Origin: Saposhnikovia divaricata
Taxonomy: Eukaryota; Streptophyta; Magnoliopsida; Apiales; Apiaceae
Length of the DNA stretch: 64,000 nucleotides
Direction: 5' to 3'
NCBI GenBank assembly: GCA_036435485.1
Contig: CM071598.1
Coordinates: 205,261,148 to 205,325,147, forward strand
Shown: in pieces, positions 24,913 through 36,691 of the stretch
Numbering within the stretch: the stretch's first letter is position 1
Layout of the letters: the number at the start of each line of letters is the position of its first letter
Notes under the pieces: model-generated
What the model was told of the DNA's origin: nothing
Seen by the model: the letters and a program-made list of their open reading frames with translations, nothing else
The model's database searches: none
Translations under genes and position numbers: made by a program

Positions 24913-26423
24913 TGTTAGTAGTATTTTTGTGTGTTCGTTCTCAGGGAAGGACTGATATCAATTCTAATTCTGAGTCTTTTATCTCAAGCAGTTCAGAAGT
25001 GTGGAAGAATAGATTGGTGATTATGATTATTAACTAAATTAAACTAATAAACAAATAAAAACTATATAATAACGATGAGAGAAAATAATCCAAGATTTGG
25101 GGTTCTTCAATTGACTACCAAGAATGTCTAATTTGTGTCTCTTGTTCGTTAAAAACAATCCTTCTAAAGTTTATAAATTCCTCTCCCAAGGTAATTCATA
25201 ATGCCTACAATCATCCCCTAGTCGCCACTCCCATGGTCAATCAAAGTATAATCATAAAATATTAAAACCAAGGATTAACAGTTTCACAATTCTTTTATTA
25301 ATCTCCCGATTCAATAATTAAATTGTGTCTATCATGTCATGTACTAGAATTACAACTCTTCTCCCGATTCGTTATAATCCCTACAGATTCAATCAAAAGT
25401 TAGCTACTCTTCTAATTGAATTAAGCCCTCAATGACAGATTAACAATAACAAGAGAAATCAAACAAACTCGACAAATCAACGAATACTACCCAACTCTTG
25501 GATAAAGGGAATTAACTACTCATAATTGAACAAAACAAGTATATATATAAAAACCACAAATCATGAGTTTAGAATTTAAGAACAAAGAATACAAATCTTG
25601 AAGTGTCTTGAACTCCGGACGAATCCCTTCGCTCCTTCCTTCAATATTCTTCTGCAATTGATTCTCTCCCTTTTCTCTCCAATCTCAAAATAGTTCTAGA
25701 TCTAAAGTATGAATAGTACTGAAAATAGGTTATGAATTACATCCTAAAATAATACCCTAGATGTGTTTATATAGGGCTCTAGACATCTTGCCCAGCAAGA
25801 AAATACCAAAACAGAATTATAATAGAATTTCTGCAAAATACGTTTCCTAAACTGATTCTGTTTTTTAAGGAAAATTCGTAGCTGACTTTTCTTCAGTATT
25901 TCTGGAACGTTCCAATCATAATTGGACCTCTGGACCACCTTATAATGATAGAGAATCTTGTTATCTTCGCGTGGACTGCTTACGGGCCTCAAACGGACTT
26001 CTAGAACTCCAAATATGGCCAAAATAGTAAAAACTGTAATTTTTCAGCACCGCGGGCGTGCAACCTGCGTCCATCAGTCTGTTTGTCGCGCAGCCTGCGT
26101 CAACCACGCGCAACCTGCTCGTGCAAGACCTGTCCAAGGTTGTAGAAAATCTCCCAGGCTTCGCGTGGGCAGTAAGATCGCTGAAAACGGACTTCTAGAA
26201 CTCTAGATATTGCCAAAACAGTGTAGACTGCGCAACCCTTCTCAGAAATCCGAATTTTAATCAATTAAATCTCCAAAAATGACAAAAGCATCCACCATAA
26301 TCAACATTCTCGTAAATCTGCACAACTAAGCAAAACACATCAAAACTACAAGAAACTTGAGTCCAAAACAATCAATTTAAGCCGAACGGAGGCATTCCCA
26401 GTGGATATAAAATCCACTTATCA
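24913..26423 (-). repeat. 3' LTR of the non-autonomous element
   Basis: 1511 bp, TG...CA ends. A TATA box on the minus strand (CTATATAAA, about 25766-25774) splits it into U3 on the right and R-U5 on the left. Small ORFs in it recur unchanged in the other LTR simply because the LTRs are identical, and none looks like a gene. Confidence 0.95.
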
Positions 26424-26434
26424 AACCCCCAAAC
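26424..26434 (-). other. Polypurine tract of the non-autonomous element
   Basis: AGTTTGGGGGTT on the minus strand abuts the LTR, preceded by GAGGACAAGCATCAGTTTA. This combination is common just before the 3' LTR of Athila-like and LARD elements in plants. Confidence 0.85.
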
Positions 26435-27808
26435 TTAAACTGATGCTTGTCCTCAAGCATAAACAATTACAACTAACTAACTAACTAGTACCACTTCCGT
26501 AGGTGATCACGGTTGCATTTGGCATATGCAACAAGCCCTTTAAACCCCTAGGCAGCCCTAGTGGACGAGTAAGGTCTCGTGAGGGCCTATAGCGAATGTA
26601 CCCACAAAATCCATTTAATCCTAATGCAATGCAATGCATGAATGCAACTAATATGAAATATGCAACGATCCCCTTCAAACTAACCAAAACCAATGAACAA
26701 GCAAATATCTCAAAGAATGCAACTAAATCTAAATAAAGCTCGACTAAGTTCCCGTATACTAACAATACATGAACAGAAACGTGCGTGTGTGCAATGCTCA
26801 TCAGAAATACTTCCAAAACTAGCTCAAAAATCATACAAATTCTTCGCCAAGACAATCACAGGTTTATAAATAGAATAGACTGTAGACACTTCATAACCTA
26901 GAAACACCTCCATCCTTATCCAAGGTAGACAGAAATTCATGCTTTATTACTAACTACTACAACACATATATACAATCATGCTTATTTAACCGTGCAATGG
27001 ATGAGACCCCAAAAGGCTTATACAATAATACCCATGTAGCGAGTGTTAGGTCAGTGGATCCCAGACTATAAAAGCCTTAGGTCACTAGGACTAAGTCCCC
27101 TCAGACTTAATTACTCGAGTATTAAAGAGCTCACCCTGGTTAATTTTGCATATAACAATTGAAACATTTTTTTTTTCTTTTTTTTTCTTTTTCTGCTTTT
27201 TTTTTTTTTTTTTTTTCTATCTCTTTTTTTTTTCTGCGATCTGGAATGAGCCTTTCTCATTTCCAACCCTAGACTACTCATATAAATATGAGCCGGCTAC
27301 TAGCCATTTGACACCTAGCCATTATTCACAATTATTTACAATTAAGCATGAAATCCCTGTTTTCCCCCAAACTTAGACTTTAGTGTCCCTACGCCATCAA
27401 GGGAATAACGAAAATTCTAAATATAATCAAGTGATTAAATCTCAAAACATCCAAACAAGCATGACCTCAACCTAGCCCAAAAGTACCCAATGAGTCTGTG
27501 TAATTAGTTTTGTTTCCGAAACACATAAGTCAATTTCATAAAAACTATAAATCAACCCTCTATTCATCATTACCACACTCAATTAGACATCTACCTATCA
27601 ATCAGAATTAGCTCGTCTTAAGGGATCATGAAATATGCATGCCATGAAAATGCAACTAGAATGAACTCACATGGTATACGAAACAAAAAATAGAATGTCC
27701 TATATGAAACAAACGTAGATAACACGAACATATATGCATGAATTACTACTACTAATATGCAAAACATGAAATCCTACATGAACACATAATACAACAACTA
27801 CTAATCCC
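26435..27808 (-). other. Non-coding 3' internal region of the LARD-like element
   Basis: About 1.4 kb without a conserved ORF. It includes a long T-rich tract (27167-27235), low in complexity, that produces a spurious Phe-rich ORF on the plus strand. Confidence 0.75.
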
Positions 27809-28762
27809 TCAATGAGGAGAAAAAGCAAACAGATGCACATATCTACGAATTTCTAATATAAGCATATTGTGCAAATAAACCTTAGATTCATTGAAAGGTA
27901 CGAAAACTTTCAAGAACTTATCATGCTCAAGAGACTTGGAAACATCAAAATAGCTAGAAAAGTCGTCAGAATAATCATTATAAGTACGACTCATATACTC
28001 CTCCCAAATCGGATCCTTATACTCTACAGCAAGATTTTCAACTTCCTCAATCTTAATTTCCTTCTCTTTTATAATTGGACACTCATCAATTTTAATCTCG
28101 TCTACCAATGTATTAAGCTCAAAATTTTCTAGAATTGGTAGAATTTCAATTGCATCCAAATTATCATTAATGCGCATGGGACAATTATCAACTACACCAG
28201 TAGACTCATCAGACACAACATTATCATCAATTGCTAAACAAGAATCATGGCATAGAGGAAAATTGACACAAGGAGGAGTTCGATAACAACCGTCATACCA
28301 CACTGCTCGAACTTCCCAAATAAAATTATTTAGTTTAGCATTCTCCTCGTACCAAGCTATTGAATCACATGGAATATCATTGTCACTAGCAATCTCTAAA
28401 GTTGGTTCATCAAAAACTCCCAAAGAAAGTAAGGGAAGATTAGACTGAGTTCCTTGAATCATTTTATTGAGCGCAATCTCCCAATCAGCAAGTAAAGAAG
28501 GATTAGACTGAGTTAAACTCGTATCAACATCATTACACATATATGGATAAACATCATCATGATATTGATTTTCAAACGAATATGAATAATCATTGCTAGG
28601 GGCATATGGAGCATAAAATGAGTTCTCAGAATAGAACGAATTCACCTGATATGCATTACAATCCTCATAGGAATTGAATTGTGGGTAAGGATTGAAGTCT
28701 TGATATTGTTCCTGACCGTTGTAGAAATTCTGAGCATTGTTCCAACCAAAGTTGTACTCCAT
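27809..28762 (-). CDS. Single ORF of the non-autonomous LTR element, 317 aa, function unknown
   Basis: An intact frame from ATG 28762 to the stop at 27809. The first 80 residues are rich in Tyr, Asn, Gln and Ser (MEYNFGWNNAQNFYNGQEQY onward), a prion-like composition. The rest is acidic, with a Cys-containing stretch (DGCYRTPPCVNFPLCHDSC) and an acidic/basic helix-prone segment. No CCHC knuckle, protease or RT motif is present. It starts about 160 bp downstream of the primer site, where gag would begin, so it may be a divergent Gag-like or packaging protein, but that is inference. Its intactness between apparently identical LTRs says the copy it came from was intact, not that the protein works. 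Confidence 0.7.
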   Translation of the reverse strand: MEYNFGWNNAQNFYNGQEQYQDFNPYPQFNSYEDCNAYQVNSFYSENSFYAPYAPSNDYSYSFENQYHDDVYPYMCNDVDTSLTQSNPSLLADWEIALNKMIQGTQSNLPLLSLGVFDEPTLEIASDNDIPCDSIAWYEENAKLNNFIWEVRAVWYDGCYRTPPCVNFPLCHDSCLAIDDNVVSDESTGVVDNCPMRINDNLDAIEILPILENFELNTLVDEIKIDECPIIKEKEIKIEEVENLAVEYKDPIWEEYMSRTYNDYSDDFSSYFDVSKSLEHDKFLKVFVPFNESKVYLHNMLILEIRRYVHLFAFSPH

Positions 28763-28918
28763 CTAGTCTCTCTCCTCAAAACCTGTTTAAGTTGTCTACC
28801 TCAAAGAACCTGTAGACACACCAAGAAAAGAAATACAAAAAGAAAGAAAAGAAAAATATATACAAAGATAAAATCCAAACTACAAGAAACAATTAACTCA
28901 AAATCAATATTGCTGCCT

Positions 28919-28936
28919 TCCCCGGCAGCGGCGCCA
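28919..28936 (-). other. Primer-binding site, tRNA-Asp type
   Basis: TGGCGCCGCTGCCGGGGA on the minus strand, three bases from the 5' LTR. It matches the expected complement of plant tRNA-Asp (TGGCGCCGTTGCCGGGGA) at 17 of 18 positions. Confidence 0.9.
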
Positions 28937-28939
28937 ATT

Positions 28940-30450
28940 TGTTAGTAGTATTTTTGTGTGTTCGTTCTCAGGGAAGGACTGATATCAATTCTAATTCTGA
29001 GTCTTTTATCTCAAGCAGTTCAGAAGTGTGGAAGAATAGATTGGTGATTATGATTATTAACTAAATTAAACTAATAAACAAATAAAAACTATATAATAAC
29101 GATGAGAGAAAATAATCCAAGATTTGGGGTTCTTCAATTGACTACCAAGAATGTCTAATTTGTGTCTCTTGTTCGTTAAAAACAATCCTTCTAAAGTTTA
29201 TAAATTCCTCTCCCAAGGTAATTCATAATGCCTACAATCATCCCCTAGTCGCCACTCCCATGGTCAATCAAAGTATAATCATAAAATATTAAAACCAAGG
29301 ATTAACAGTTTCACAATTCTTTTATTAATCTCCCGATTCAATAATTAAATTGTGTCTATCATGTCATGTACTAGAATTACAACTCTTCTCCCGATTCGTT
29401 ATAATCCCTACAGATTCAATCAAAAGTTAGCTACTCTTCTAATTGAATTAAGCCCTCAATGACAGATTAACAATAACAAGAGAAATCAAACAAACTCGAC
29501 AAATCAACGAATACTACCCAACTCTTGGATAAAGGGAATTAACTACTCATAATTGAACAAAACAAGTATATATATAAAAACCACAAATCATGAGTTTAGA
29601 ATTTAAGAACAAAGAATACAAATCTTGAAGTGTCTTGAACTCCGGACGAATCCCTTCGCTCCTTCCTTCAATATTCTTCTGCAATTGATTCTCTCCCTTT
29701 TCTCTCCAATCTCAAAATAGTTCTAGATCTAAAGTATGAATAGTACTGAAAATAGGTTATGAATTACATCCTAAAATAATACCCTAGATGTGTTTATATA
29801 GGGCTCTAGACATCTTGCCCAGCAAGAAAATACCAAAACAGAATTATAATAGAATTTCTGCAAAATACGTTTCCTAAACTGATTCTGTTTTTTAAGGAAA
29901 ATTCGTAGCTGACTTTTCTTCAGTATTTCTGGAACGTTCCAATCATAATTGGACCTCTGGACCACCTTATAATGATAGAGAATCTTGTTATCTTCGCGTG
30001 GACTGCTTACGGGCCTCAAACGGACTTCTAGAACTCCAAATATGGCCAAAATAGTAAAAACTGTAATTTTTCAGCACCGCGGGCGTGCAACCTGCGTCCA
30101 TCAGTCTGTTTGTCGCGCAGCCTGCGTCAACCACGCGCAACCTGCTCGTGCAAGACCTGTCCAAGGTTGTAGAAAATCTCCCAGGCTTCGCGTGGGCAGT
30201 AAGATCGCTGAAAACGGACTTCTAGAACTCTAGATATTGCCAAAACAGTGTAGACTGCGCAACCCTTCTCAGAAATCCGAATTTTAATCAATTAAATCTC
30301 CAAAAATGACAAAAGCATCCACCATAATCAACATTCTCGTAAATCTGCACAACTAAGCAAAACACATCAAAACTACAAGAAACTTGAGTCCAAAACAATC
30401 AATTTAAGCCGAACGGAGGCATTCCCAGTGGATATAAAATCCACTTATCA
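28940..30450 (-). repeat. 5' LTR of the non-autonomous element
   Basis: 1511 bp, TGATAAGTGG start and ACTAACA end on the coding strand. By eye it is identical to the 3' LTR. Confidence 0.95.
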
Positions 30451-30455
30451 CCGAT

Positions 30456-31002
30456 TAATGTTTCAGTTCTAGCAGTACCACTGTATTTATATTTACTCAT
30501 TATATTTTGTTTATACCCCAACCCTGACAATTAACAGATCGAGAAGTCGGGAAAGGATTGGAGGAAAGGAAATATGAAAAATAAGCTGAAAAAATGAAGG
30601 AGCTCATCACATTTTAATTCAATAACTTATATAACTCTTAAACACGGGCTTAGATGTATTAGTAGAATCACAGTATATATAGATGGTCGTATTGTGATTT
30701 TGGTGACAATTGGTAATAATAATCAGAAGATTTGAGTCAATAGTGATTTTAGTGTGAATATCAATTCGGCATTAGTTTTTTTTCTGTTCAGATTGATGAC
30801 ATGAATTTTAACGATAATTAATAACGATCATCAAAATATTTAAGAATATTTTTGTACGAATATTAATTTGGCCTTATAAGTTTATTTATGTCCATTTCTC
30901 TTTCTTGTATCGTTTTTACTTTTTACCTTGTAGATATGTCATAATCGTGGCTTATGAAATGCTTTAGGAAAGAAGGTTCAATTGAATTTTTATATTATAT
31001 TA
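30456..31002. other. AT-rich spacer
   Basis: Nothing recognised. It continues the DNA that was contiguous with about 24900 before the LARD-like insertion. Confidence 0.55.
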
Positions 31003-31278
31003 TTCCCTCTGTCCCTTTTTAGTTGGCAAATTTGTAAAAAAAAATTGTCCCTAAATAGTTGTCACATTTCTTGTTCCAATACACTTTTTTTACCAATATT
31101 TCCATATATACCCCTTTATTTCTAATACCAATGTTTGACTTTATATTTAATACACACATTCATAACTTATCATTTAATGTAAAGATTAAGGGCAAACATG
31201 GAAACAAATTACATAATTAAAACTTTCTTAATATGTATATTTTTTGCAAATGTGCCAATTAAAAAGGGACAGAATGAG
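31003..31278. mobile_element. Stowaway MITE, subfamily A
   Basis: It begins TTCCCTCTGTCCCTTTTTAG and ends AAAAAGGGACAGAATGAG, inverted ends flanked by TA. The interior matches the copy at 39722-39996 phrase by phrase (TTGTCACATTTCTTGTT, ATTTAATGT, CAAATGTGCCAA). Confidence 0.85.
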
Positions 31279-32366
31279 TATATTTTAACATTTCTCTCAT
31301 TCGAAAGTTAATGAATATTGAGAATATTAAGTATTGCAAAGAATCGAATCTTCTCTATGCATGTCTCAACTGATACCATGCTAAATAATTATTTATTGTA
31401 TAATCTTAAGGTATTAGGGAAATGTTCAACTAGATCTTTATATTATATTTTAATAATATTACCAATATTGCTGTAATTTAGGGAAAAAGGAAACCCTAAC
31501 TAGAGCAACAACGTAGTTTAATCTACAACTCCAACTAATTGAAACCGGGCGTAATGGGGGGCAAGAGGGGTAGAAAGAGAACAAATTAGAGCGGAAAAGG
31601 AATAAGTTAATAATTAAACATCCCACCATGTATAATACCCTATTTTATATTCGAGGGCTATAATTCAACAACTTTATCTTGCAACTTCAAATAATTTACA
31701 AAACAACTTAACAAGACGGTACTAAACTTTTGTCTACCATTATTTTAATTCAAACCAAACCAACTTACTACTTGTTGATTAATATTATATAAATAAAGAA
31801 TGTCCAACCATGCTACAAATTTTTTAAGAAAAATATAGTTAATAATTAGCTAGTGAAATTTTTTAATAAGATTACCGGTATGATACTGGATTTTTTTTTG
31901 ACAAATATTCTTTTTCTGTTCGCATACGGTTGTAGCGGTTGGGAATAAAATCTTTCCAATCAATAAAGATTTCATGAATTTAACAATATTTACTACTAAT
32001 AATAACTTAATAGGTCGGACAAGAATAACGAAAATATTTAAGTATCACTCGATAATTACTTTAATTGCTACTGTGTGTAATGGTTGTTTGCGAGCTTGCA
32101 TGCGTCCCGAAGAGAAACAAACGCATAGTAGAGAGAGACCGGAAATTAAAAATAAGAAGATCGTACTAGTATTTTAATATTTTAATTAGGTGATTATATT
32201 TTAACCTCTAAATGGAGGAGGTGATTATATTTTAATATTACTTTTCGAGTTTCCAAAAATAATTGTCGGAGGTGAATGATAAGTTTCTTGATTTGACATA
32301 AATGAAAGTCCATAAAAGCTCCAAGGGAGCTACCAAGAATCTTGTACGTATTTTCACTTAATAAAC
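31279..32366. other. AT-rich spacer
   Basis: No gene supported. GGTGATTATATTTTAA is duplicated at about 32188 and 32220. The stretch ends at the CACTA insertion. Confidence 0.55.
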
Positions 32367-32380
32367 ATACACTACCGGAA

Positions 32381-33020
32381 ATTCAATGGAATAAATTCAA
32401 CGGACGATAAAATCAATCATATTCCGTTGATTTTATGGTCAGTTTTGACCGAACTTTAATTTCAACGGAACAAATTCAACCGATGCTAAATTCAACCGAT
32501 TAAATTCAACCGAAATTAAATTCAACAGTATCTCGTTGAATTTATTTATGCCATTATTAAATCTAGTGGCAAAATTCCCACCAAAAGTTAAATTCAACAA
32601 AATAAATTCAATCGAAATAAATTCGACCCTATCTCGTTGAATTTAACTTTTACCTTTATTTCATCTGGCGGCAAAATTCCCACCAAAAGTTAAATTCAAC
32701 CGAATAAATTCAACTGAAATAAATTCAACAGTATCTCGTTGAATTTACTTTTGCCTTTATTTCACTCGGCGCCAAAAGTTAAATTCAATGCAATAAAATC
32801 AACCGAAATACAATGTAACAGTATCTCGTTTAATTTACTTATGCATTTATTTCACCTGCCGACAAAGTTCCACCGAAAAATAAATTCAACGGAATAAATT
32901 CAACAGTATCTCGTTGAATTTACATTTGCCTTTATTTCACCAAGCGCCAAAAGTCCCGCCAAAAGTTAAATTCAAAATAAAATAAATTCAACAGTATCTC
33001 GCTGAATTTACTTTTGTCTT
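32381..33020. repeat. Left subterminal repeats of the CACTA element
   Basis: Dozens of AAATTCAACCGAA/GTTGAATTTA words in both orientations. They are organised as a longer unit of roughly 115 bp built around AACAGTATCTCGTTGAATTT, repeated about five times. A mirror zone with the same words occupies about 35340-36670. Confidence 0.8.
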
Positions 33021-33360
33021 TAAGCTGACTTTGATTTTTGCAAAAAAGAATCTATAATTTCTTTAAAAAAAATCGATTGATTGTCAATTTTATTATTTCA
33101 ATTATTTTTCTATAATATAAAAAATTAAAATGTGGCCAACCAAAAAATACACTTTAAATTTTATTTTTACTGATAATAGGTGAAATTTAATTTTTTATTT
33201 TTAAGAAAACGATAAATATTTATTTGATATATAATGTTAAATAAATATTATAAATACTCGATAATTTATAAAAGTCATAAAAAATTCACTAGAACGTTAA
33301 ATTTACATACCCAACATTTTAGAATTTACTTTATTACTCAGATAGATGTGTAAAATTTTA

Positions 33361-34847
33361 AATCAATAGTTGATTACTAATTTCACTATCTAAATTATTA
33401 TTTTTTTTAAATTTTACGAATATAACTAAATTAGATATCTATTGACGTCAGTACGGTTGGTTCGTCGATAACTATTTTTAAAAAAATAGAAACAACAATA
33501 TGGGGTAAAGTACTAATTAGTAGTACTAGTCAAATCAATAGTTGACTTCTAATTTCATAATCCAAATTAATTTTTTATTTTTTAAAATTTTGGGAATATC
33601 ACTAAATTAGATATCTATTAAGGTCCGTATGGTTGGATCGTCGATAAATATTTTTTAAAATAATAGAAACAACAATCTAGGACAAAGTACTAGTTAGTAG
33701 TACTAGTCAAATCAATAGTTGACTATTAATTTCACTATCCAAATTAATTTTTTATTTTTTAAAATTTTGGGAATATCACTAAATTAGATATCTATTGACG
33801 TCCATACAGTTGGATCGTCGATAAATATTTTTAAAAAAATAGAAACAACAAATCTCGGACAAAGTACAAGTTTGTAGTATACTAGTCAAATCAATAGTTG
33901 ACTACTAATTTCATTATCCAAATTAATTTTTTATTTTTTAAAATTTTGGGAATATCACTAAATTAGATATCTATTGACGTCCGTAAGGTTGGATTGTTGA
34001 TAAATATTTTTTAAAAAATAGAAACAACAATCTGGGACAAAGTACTAGTTAGTAATACTAGTCAAATCAATAGTTGACTACTAATTTCACTATCCAAATT
34101 AATTTTTTATTTTTTAAAATTTTGAAAATATCACTAAATTAGATATATATTGACGTCCGTACGGTTGGATCGTCGATAAATATTTTTAAAAAAATAGAAA
34201 CAATAATCTAGGACAAAGTACTAGTTAGTAGTACTAGTCAAATCAATAGTTGACTATTAATTTCAGTATCCAAATTAATTTTTTATTTTTTAAAATTTTG
34301 GGAATATCACTAAATTAGATATCTATTGACGTCCATACGGTTGGATCGTCGATAAATATTTTTAAAAAAATAGAAAAAACAAATCTCGGACAAAGTACAA
34401 GTTTGTAGTATACTAGTCAAATCAATAGTTGACTACTAATTTCATTATCCTAATTAATTTTTTATTTTTTAAAATTTTGGGAATATCACTAAATTAGATA
34501 TCTATTGACGTTCGTAAGGTTGGATTGTCGATAAATATTTTTTAAAAAATAGAAACAACAATCTGGGACAAAGTACTAGTTAGTAGTACTAGTCAAATCA
34601 ATAGTTGACTACTAATTTCACTATCCAAATTAATTTTTTATTTTTTAAAATTTTGGGAATATCACTAAATTAGATATATATTGACGTCCGTATGGTTGGA
34701 TCGTCGATAAATATTTTTTAAAAAAATAGAAACAATAATCTAGGACAAAGTACTAGTTAGTAGTAATAGTCAAATATATAGTTGACTACTAATTTCTCTA
34801 TCCAAATTAATTTATTAATTTTTGAAATTATGGAAATATCACTAAAT

Positions 34848-34895
<48 letters not shown>

Positions 34896-35130
34896 CATCC
34901 ATTCGGTTGGATCTTCGATAAATATTTTCAAAAAAATAGAAACAATAATCTGGGACGAAGTACTAGTTAGCAGTACTAGTCAAAGCAATAGTTGACTACT
35001 AATTTCACTATCCAAATAAATTTTTTATTTTTAAAAATTTTGGGAATATCACTAAATTAGATATATATTAACATCCGTATGGTTTGATCGTAAAAAAATA
35101 TTTTGAAAAAATAAATTTTGTGCAATCGGG
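33361..35130. repeat. 177-bp tandem array with three-unit higher-order structure
   Basis: The phrase CAAATCAATAGTTGAC starts at about 33531, 33708, 33887, 34063, 34239, 34418 and 34594, then degenerate at 34771 and 34981: spacings 177, 179, 176, 176, 179, 176, 177 and 210. Three variants alternate in order: A (ATCTAGGAC), B (ATCTCGGAC with CAAGTTTGTAGTATACTAG) and C (ATCTGGGAC). B recurs 531 bp apart, giving an ABC-ABC-A higher-order repeat. The last interval is longer because of a (TA)n insertion. A diverged copy starts at 33361. Confidence 0.9.
34846..34892. repeat. (TA)n microsatellite inside the satellite array
   Basis: A run of TA dinucleotides broken by ATACA. It lengthens one 177-bp unit to about 210 bp. 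Confidence 0.9.
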
Positions 35131-35594
35131 AAGAGACTAGCTAGTTGGAGTGAGTAATATTTTTTGAGAGATTTATATTATAAAATCTTAATTTAATGAG
35201 AAATTAAATTTTATTATTCAAGGTAATCACTATTATCTTGTTAAAATTGAATTTTAAACCATTTAACCATACATATGTTTTAAATTGTTAAAAATAAGGT
35301 ATGTAAGTTATATATTACAACAATTTTAAATTTGAACAAATTTTATAAATTCAACCAGGCCTCGTTGAATTTAAGTTATATTCAAGCAAAATCTGTTGAA
35401 TATTTAATTCAACCACATTATGTTGAATTTATATATTCAACCGATAACTGTTGAATTAATTAATTCAACCATATCCGGTTGAATTTATACTCAGTGCCAT
35501 GTCATCAATCCGGGTGAAGCAAATTCGACGTTCCAGATTTAACCCCCAAAACAATAATCTAATGGTCCAGATTTATCACAGCAAATCCCTCTCA

Positions 35595-35920
35595 TGTATA
35601 TATACACATACATACATAAAAATTAACTAACACTATTTTCTTTCTCTTCTCCCTCTCTCTATTTCTCCTTCTCCCACCATCTCATAAACACATCTATACA
35701 ATATTACACACACACATATACACACACATAAAATTCAATTTCCCTCTCATAAAATTATAGTAGAAAATCAACTCGTGGATTGGTAACTCCCGTACCTAAA
35801 CCGATTCCGGCATCCGAAACTACTCCGTCAACTAAAGCACCTCCGGTGACCGAAGAAGCTCCGGTGACCATTTCCGTTCAAATAACCAAGGAACAAAATG
35901 AAGAAGGGAAATCCAATTAA
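35595..35920 (+). pseudogene. Gene-like segment within the CACTA element
   Basis: A TATATATACACATAC motif near 35597 is followed by a CT-rich 5'-UTR-like stretch (35635-35700). An open frame at 35759-35920 then encodes SRKSTRGLVTPVPKPIP followed by a Pro/Thr/Glu-rich tail with two VT repeats, ending TAA. No ATG precedes it in frame. The codon where one might be expected reads TAT, so a start may have been lost, or the ORF may be a last exon. It could be a captured host fragment or a relic of the element's own gene. I do not recognise the product. Confidence 0.4.
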
Positions 35921-36691
35921 GAAACTTTAGTAAAAAAATGTATTCTCAATATGTAATGAAATTATTATGAATTAATATAAAATTTTATTTGATTTTTTTT
36001 GGTTTTAAATATGAATTTTGTGATGTTTTTATTGATGAATTTTTAAATATGTTTCAAATCATAGCAACATGTTGCATAAGTTAGCAAATTGCATATATAA
36101 ATTAGATGTAAATATAGTAGATCTGTAATCTGTTGCTTTTCAAAAGAAACTGGGACATGTTAAATTCAACAAAATTCGGTTGCATTTTTAAAATCAACGA
36201 AAACCTGTTGAATCTATAAGTTCAACGAAAAAAAGTTTTAATCAACCAAATCTTGTTGATTTTGATAGAATTAAGTGTAACAAGATTCGGTTGAATTTAA
36301 TCCACAGAGACACGTGGCAAGATGATATAATAAATGAAAATTGGTTGATTATGGTATGATTAAATTCAACAATTTTTCGTTGATTATATGACCATTGGCG
36401 GGAATTTTTTTTTTTTTTTGGTGAAATTCAAAATTGAAATTTCAAATTTTTCGAAAATTCTCAAGGGCATTTTCAACGGAAAATGGTTGAAAATGGGACC
36501 AACAAAATCAACGGGAAGTCGTTGAATTTAACCTTAAATTCAACCGAAATGCTAATTTCAACAGCCTTATATTCAACAGGAATGATTCTGTTGAATATAT
36601 GGTAAACTTAACGGGATCCTGTTGCAATTAAGCTAAATTCAACAGAATTTTGCCCGTTGAATTTAGCCGCTTTTCTAGTAGTGATAATTAG

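Larger units (their letters stand above)
24913..30450 (-). mobile_element. Recent non-autonomous LTR retrotransposon (LARD-like)
   Basis: Two 1511-bp LTRs (24913-26423 and 28940-30450) flank 2.5 kb. CCGAT is duplicated at 24908-24912 and 30451-30455. The primer site and polypurine tract show that it reads on the minus strand. The internal region has no protease, RT, RNase H or integrase, only one ORF of 317 codons. The LTRs are the same length and I found no difference between them, so the insertion is very recent and the enzymes must have come from elsewhere. The tRNA-Asp-type primer site, and the polypurine phrase with GAGGACAAGCA just before it, resemble Athila and related gypsy elements. 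Confidence 0.93.
32370..36683. mobile_element. Non-autonomous CACTA (En/Spm) transposon, 4.3 kb
   Basis: The left end is CACTACCGGAAATTC. The right end, read inward, is CACTACTAGAAAAGC. ATA flanks both ends (32367-32369 and 36684-36686), the 3-bp TSD of CACTA elements. Both subterminal zones are filled with short repeats of TTCAAC and GTTGAATTTA in both orientations, as expected of binding sites for the accessory transposase protein. There is no transposase gene. The middle holds a 177-bp tandem array and a small gene-like segment. Confidence 0.9.

Noticed and set aside
25744..26206. Overlapping ORFs of 92 and 82 codons, repeated unchanged at 29771-30233
   Set aside because: They lie inside the two identical LTRs. 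The repetition reflects LTR identity, and neither has coding features.
27146..27376. Phe-rich ORF
   Set aside because: Produced by a poly(T) tract in the non-coding part of the LARD-like element.
33361..35130. CRISPR-like array from the regular spacing
   Set aside because: Whole 177-bp units are repeated with no unique spacers, and this is a plant nuclear sequence. It is a tandem satellite.
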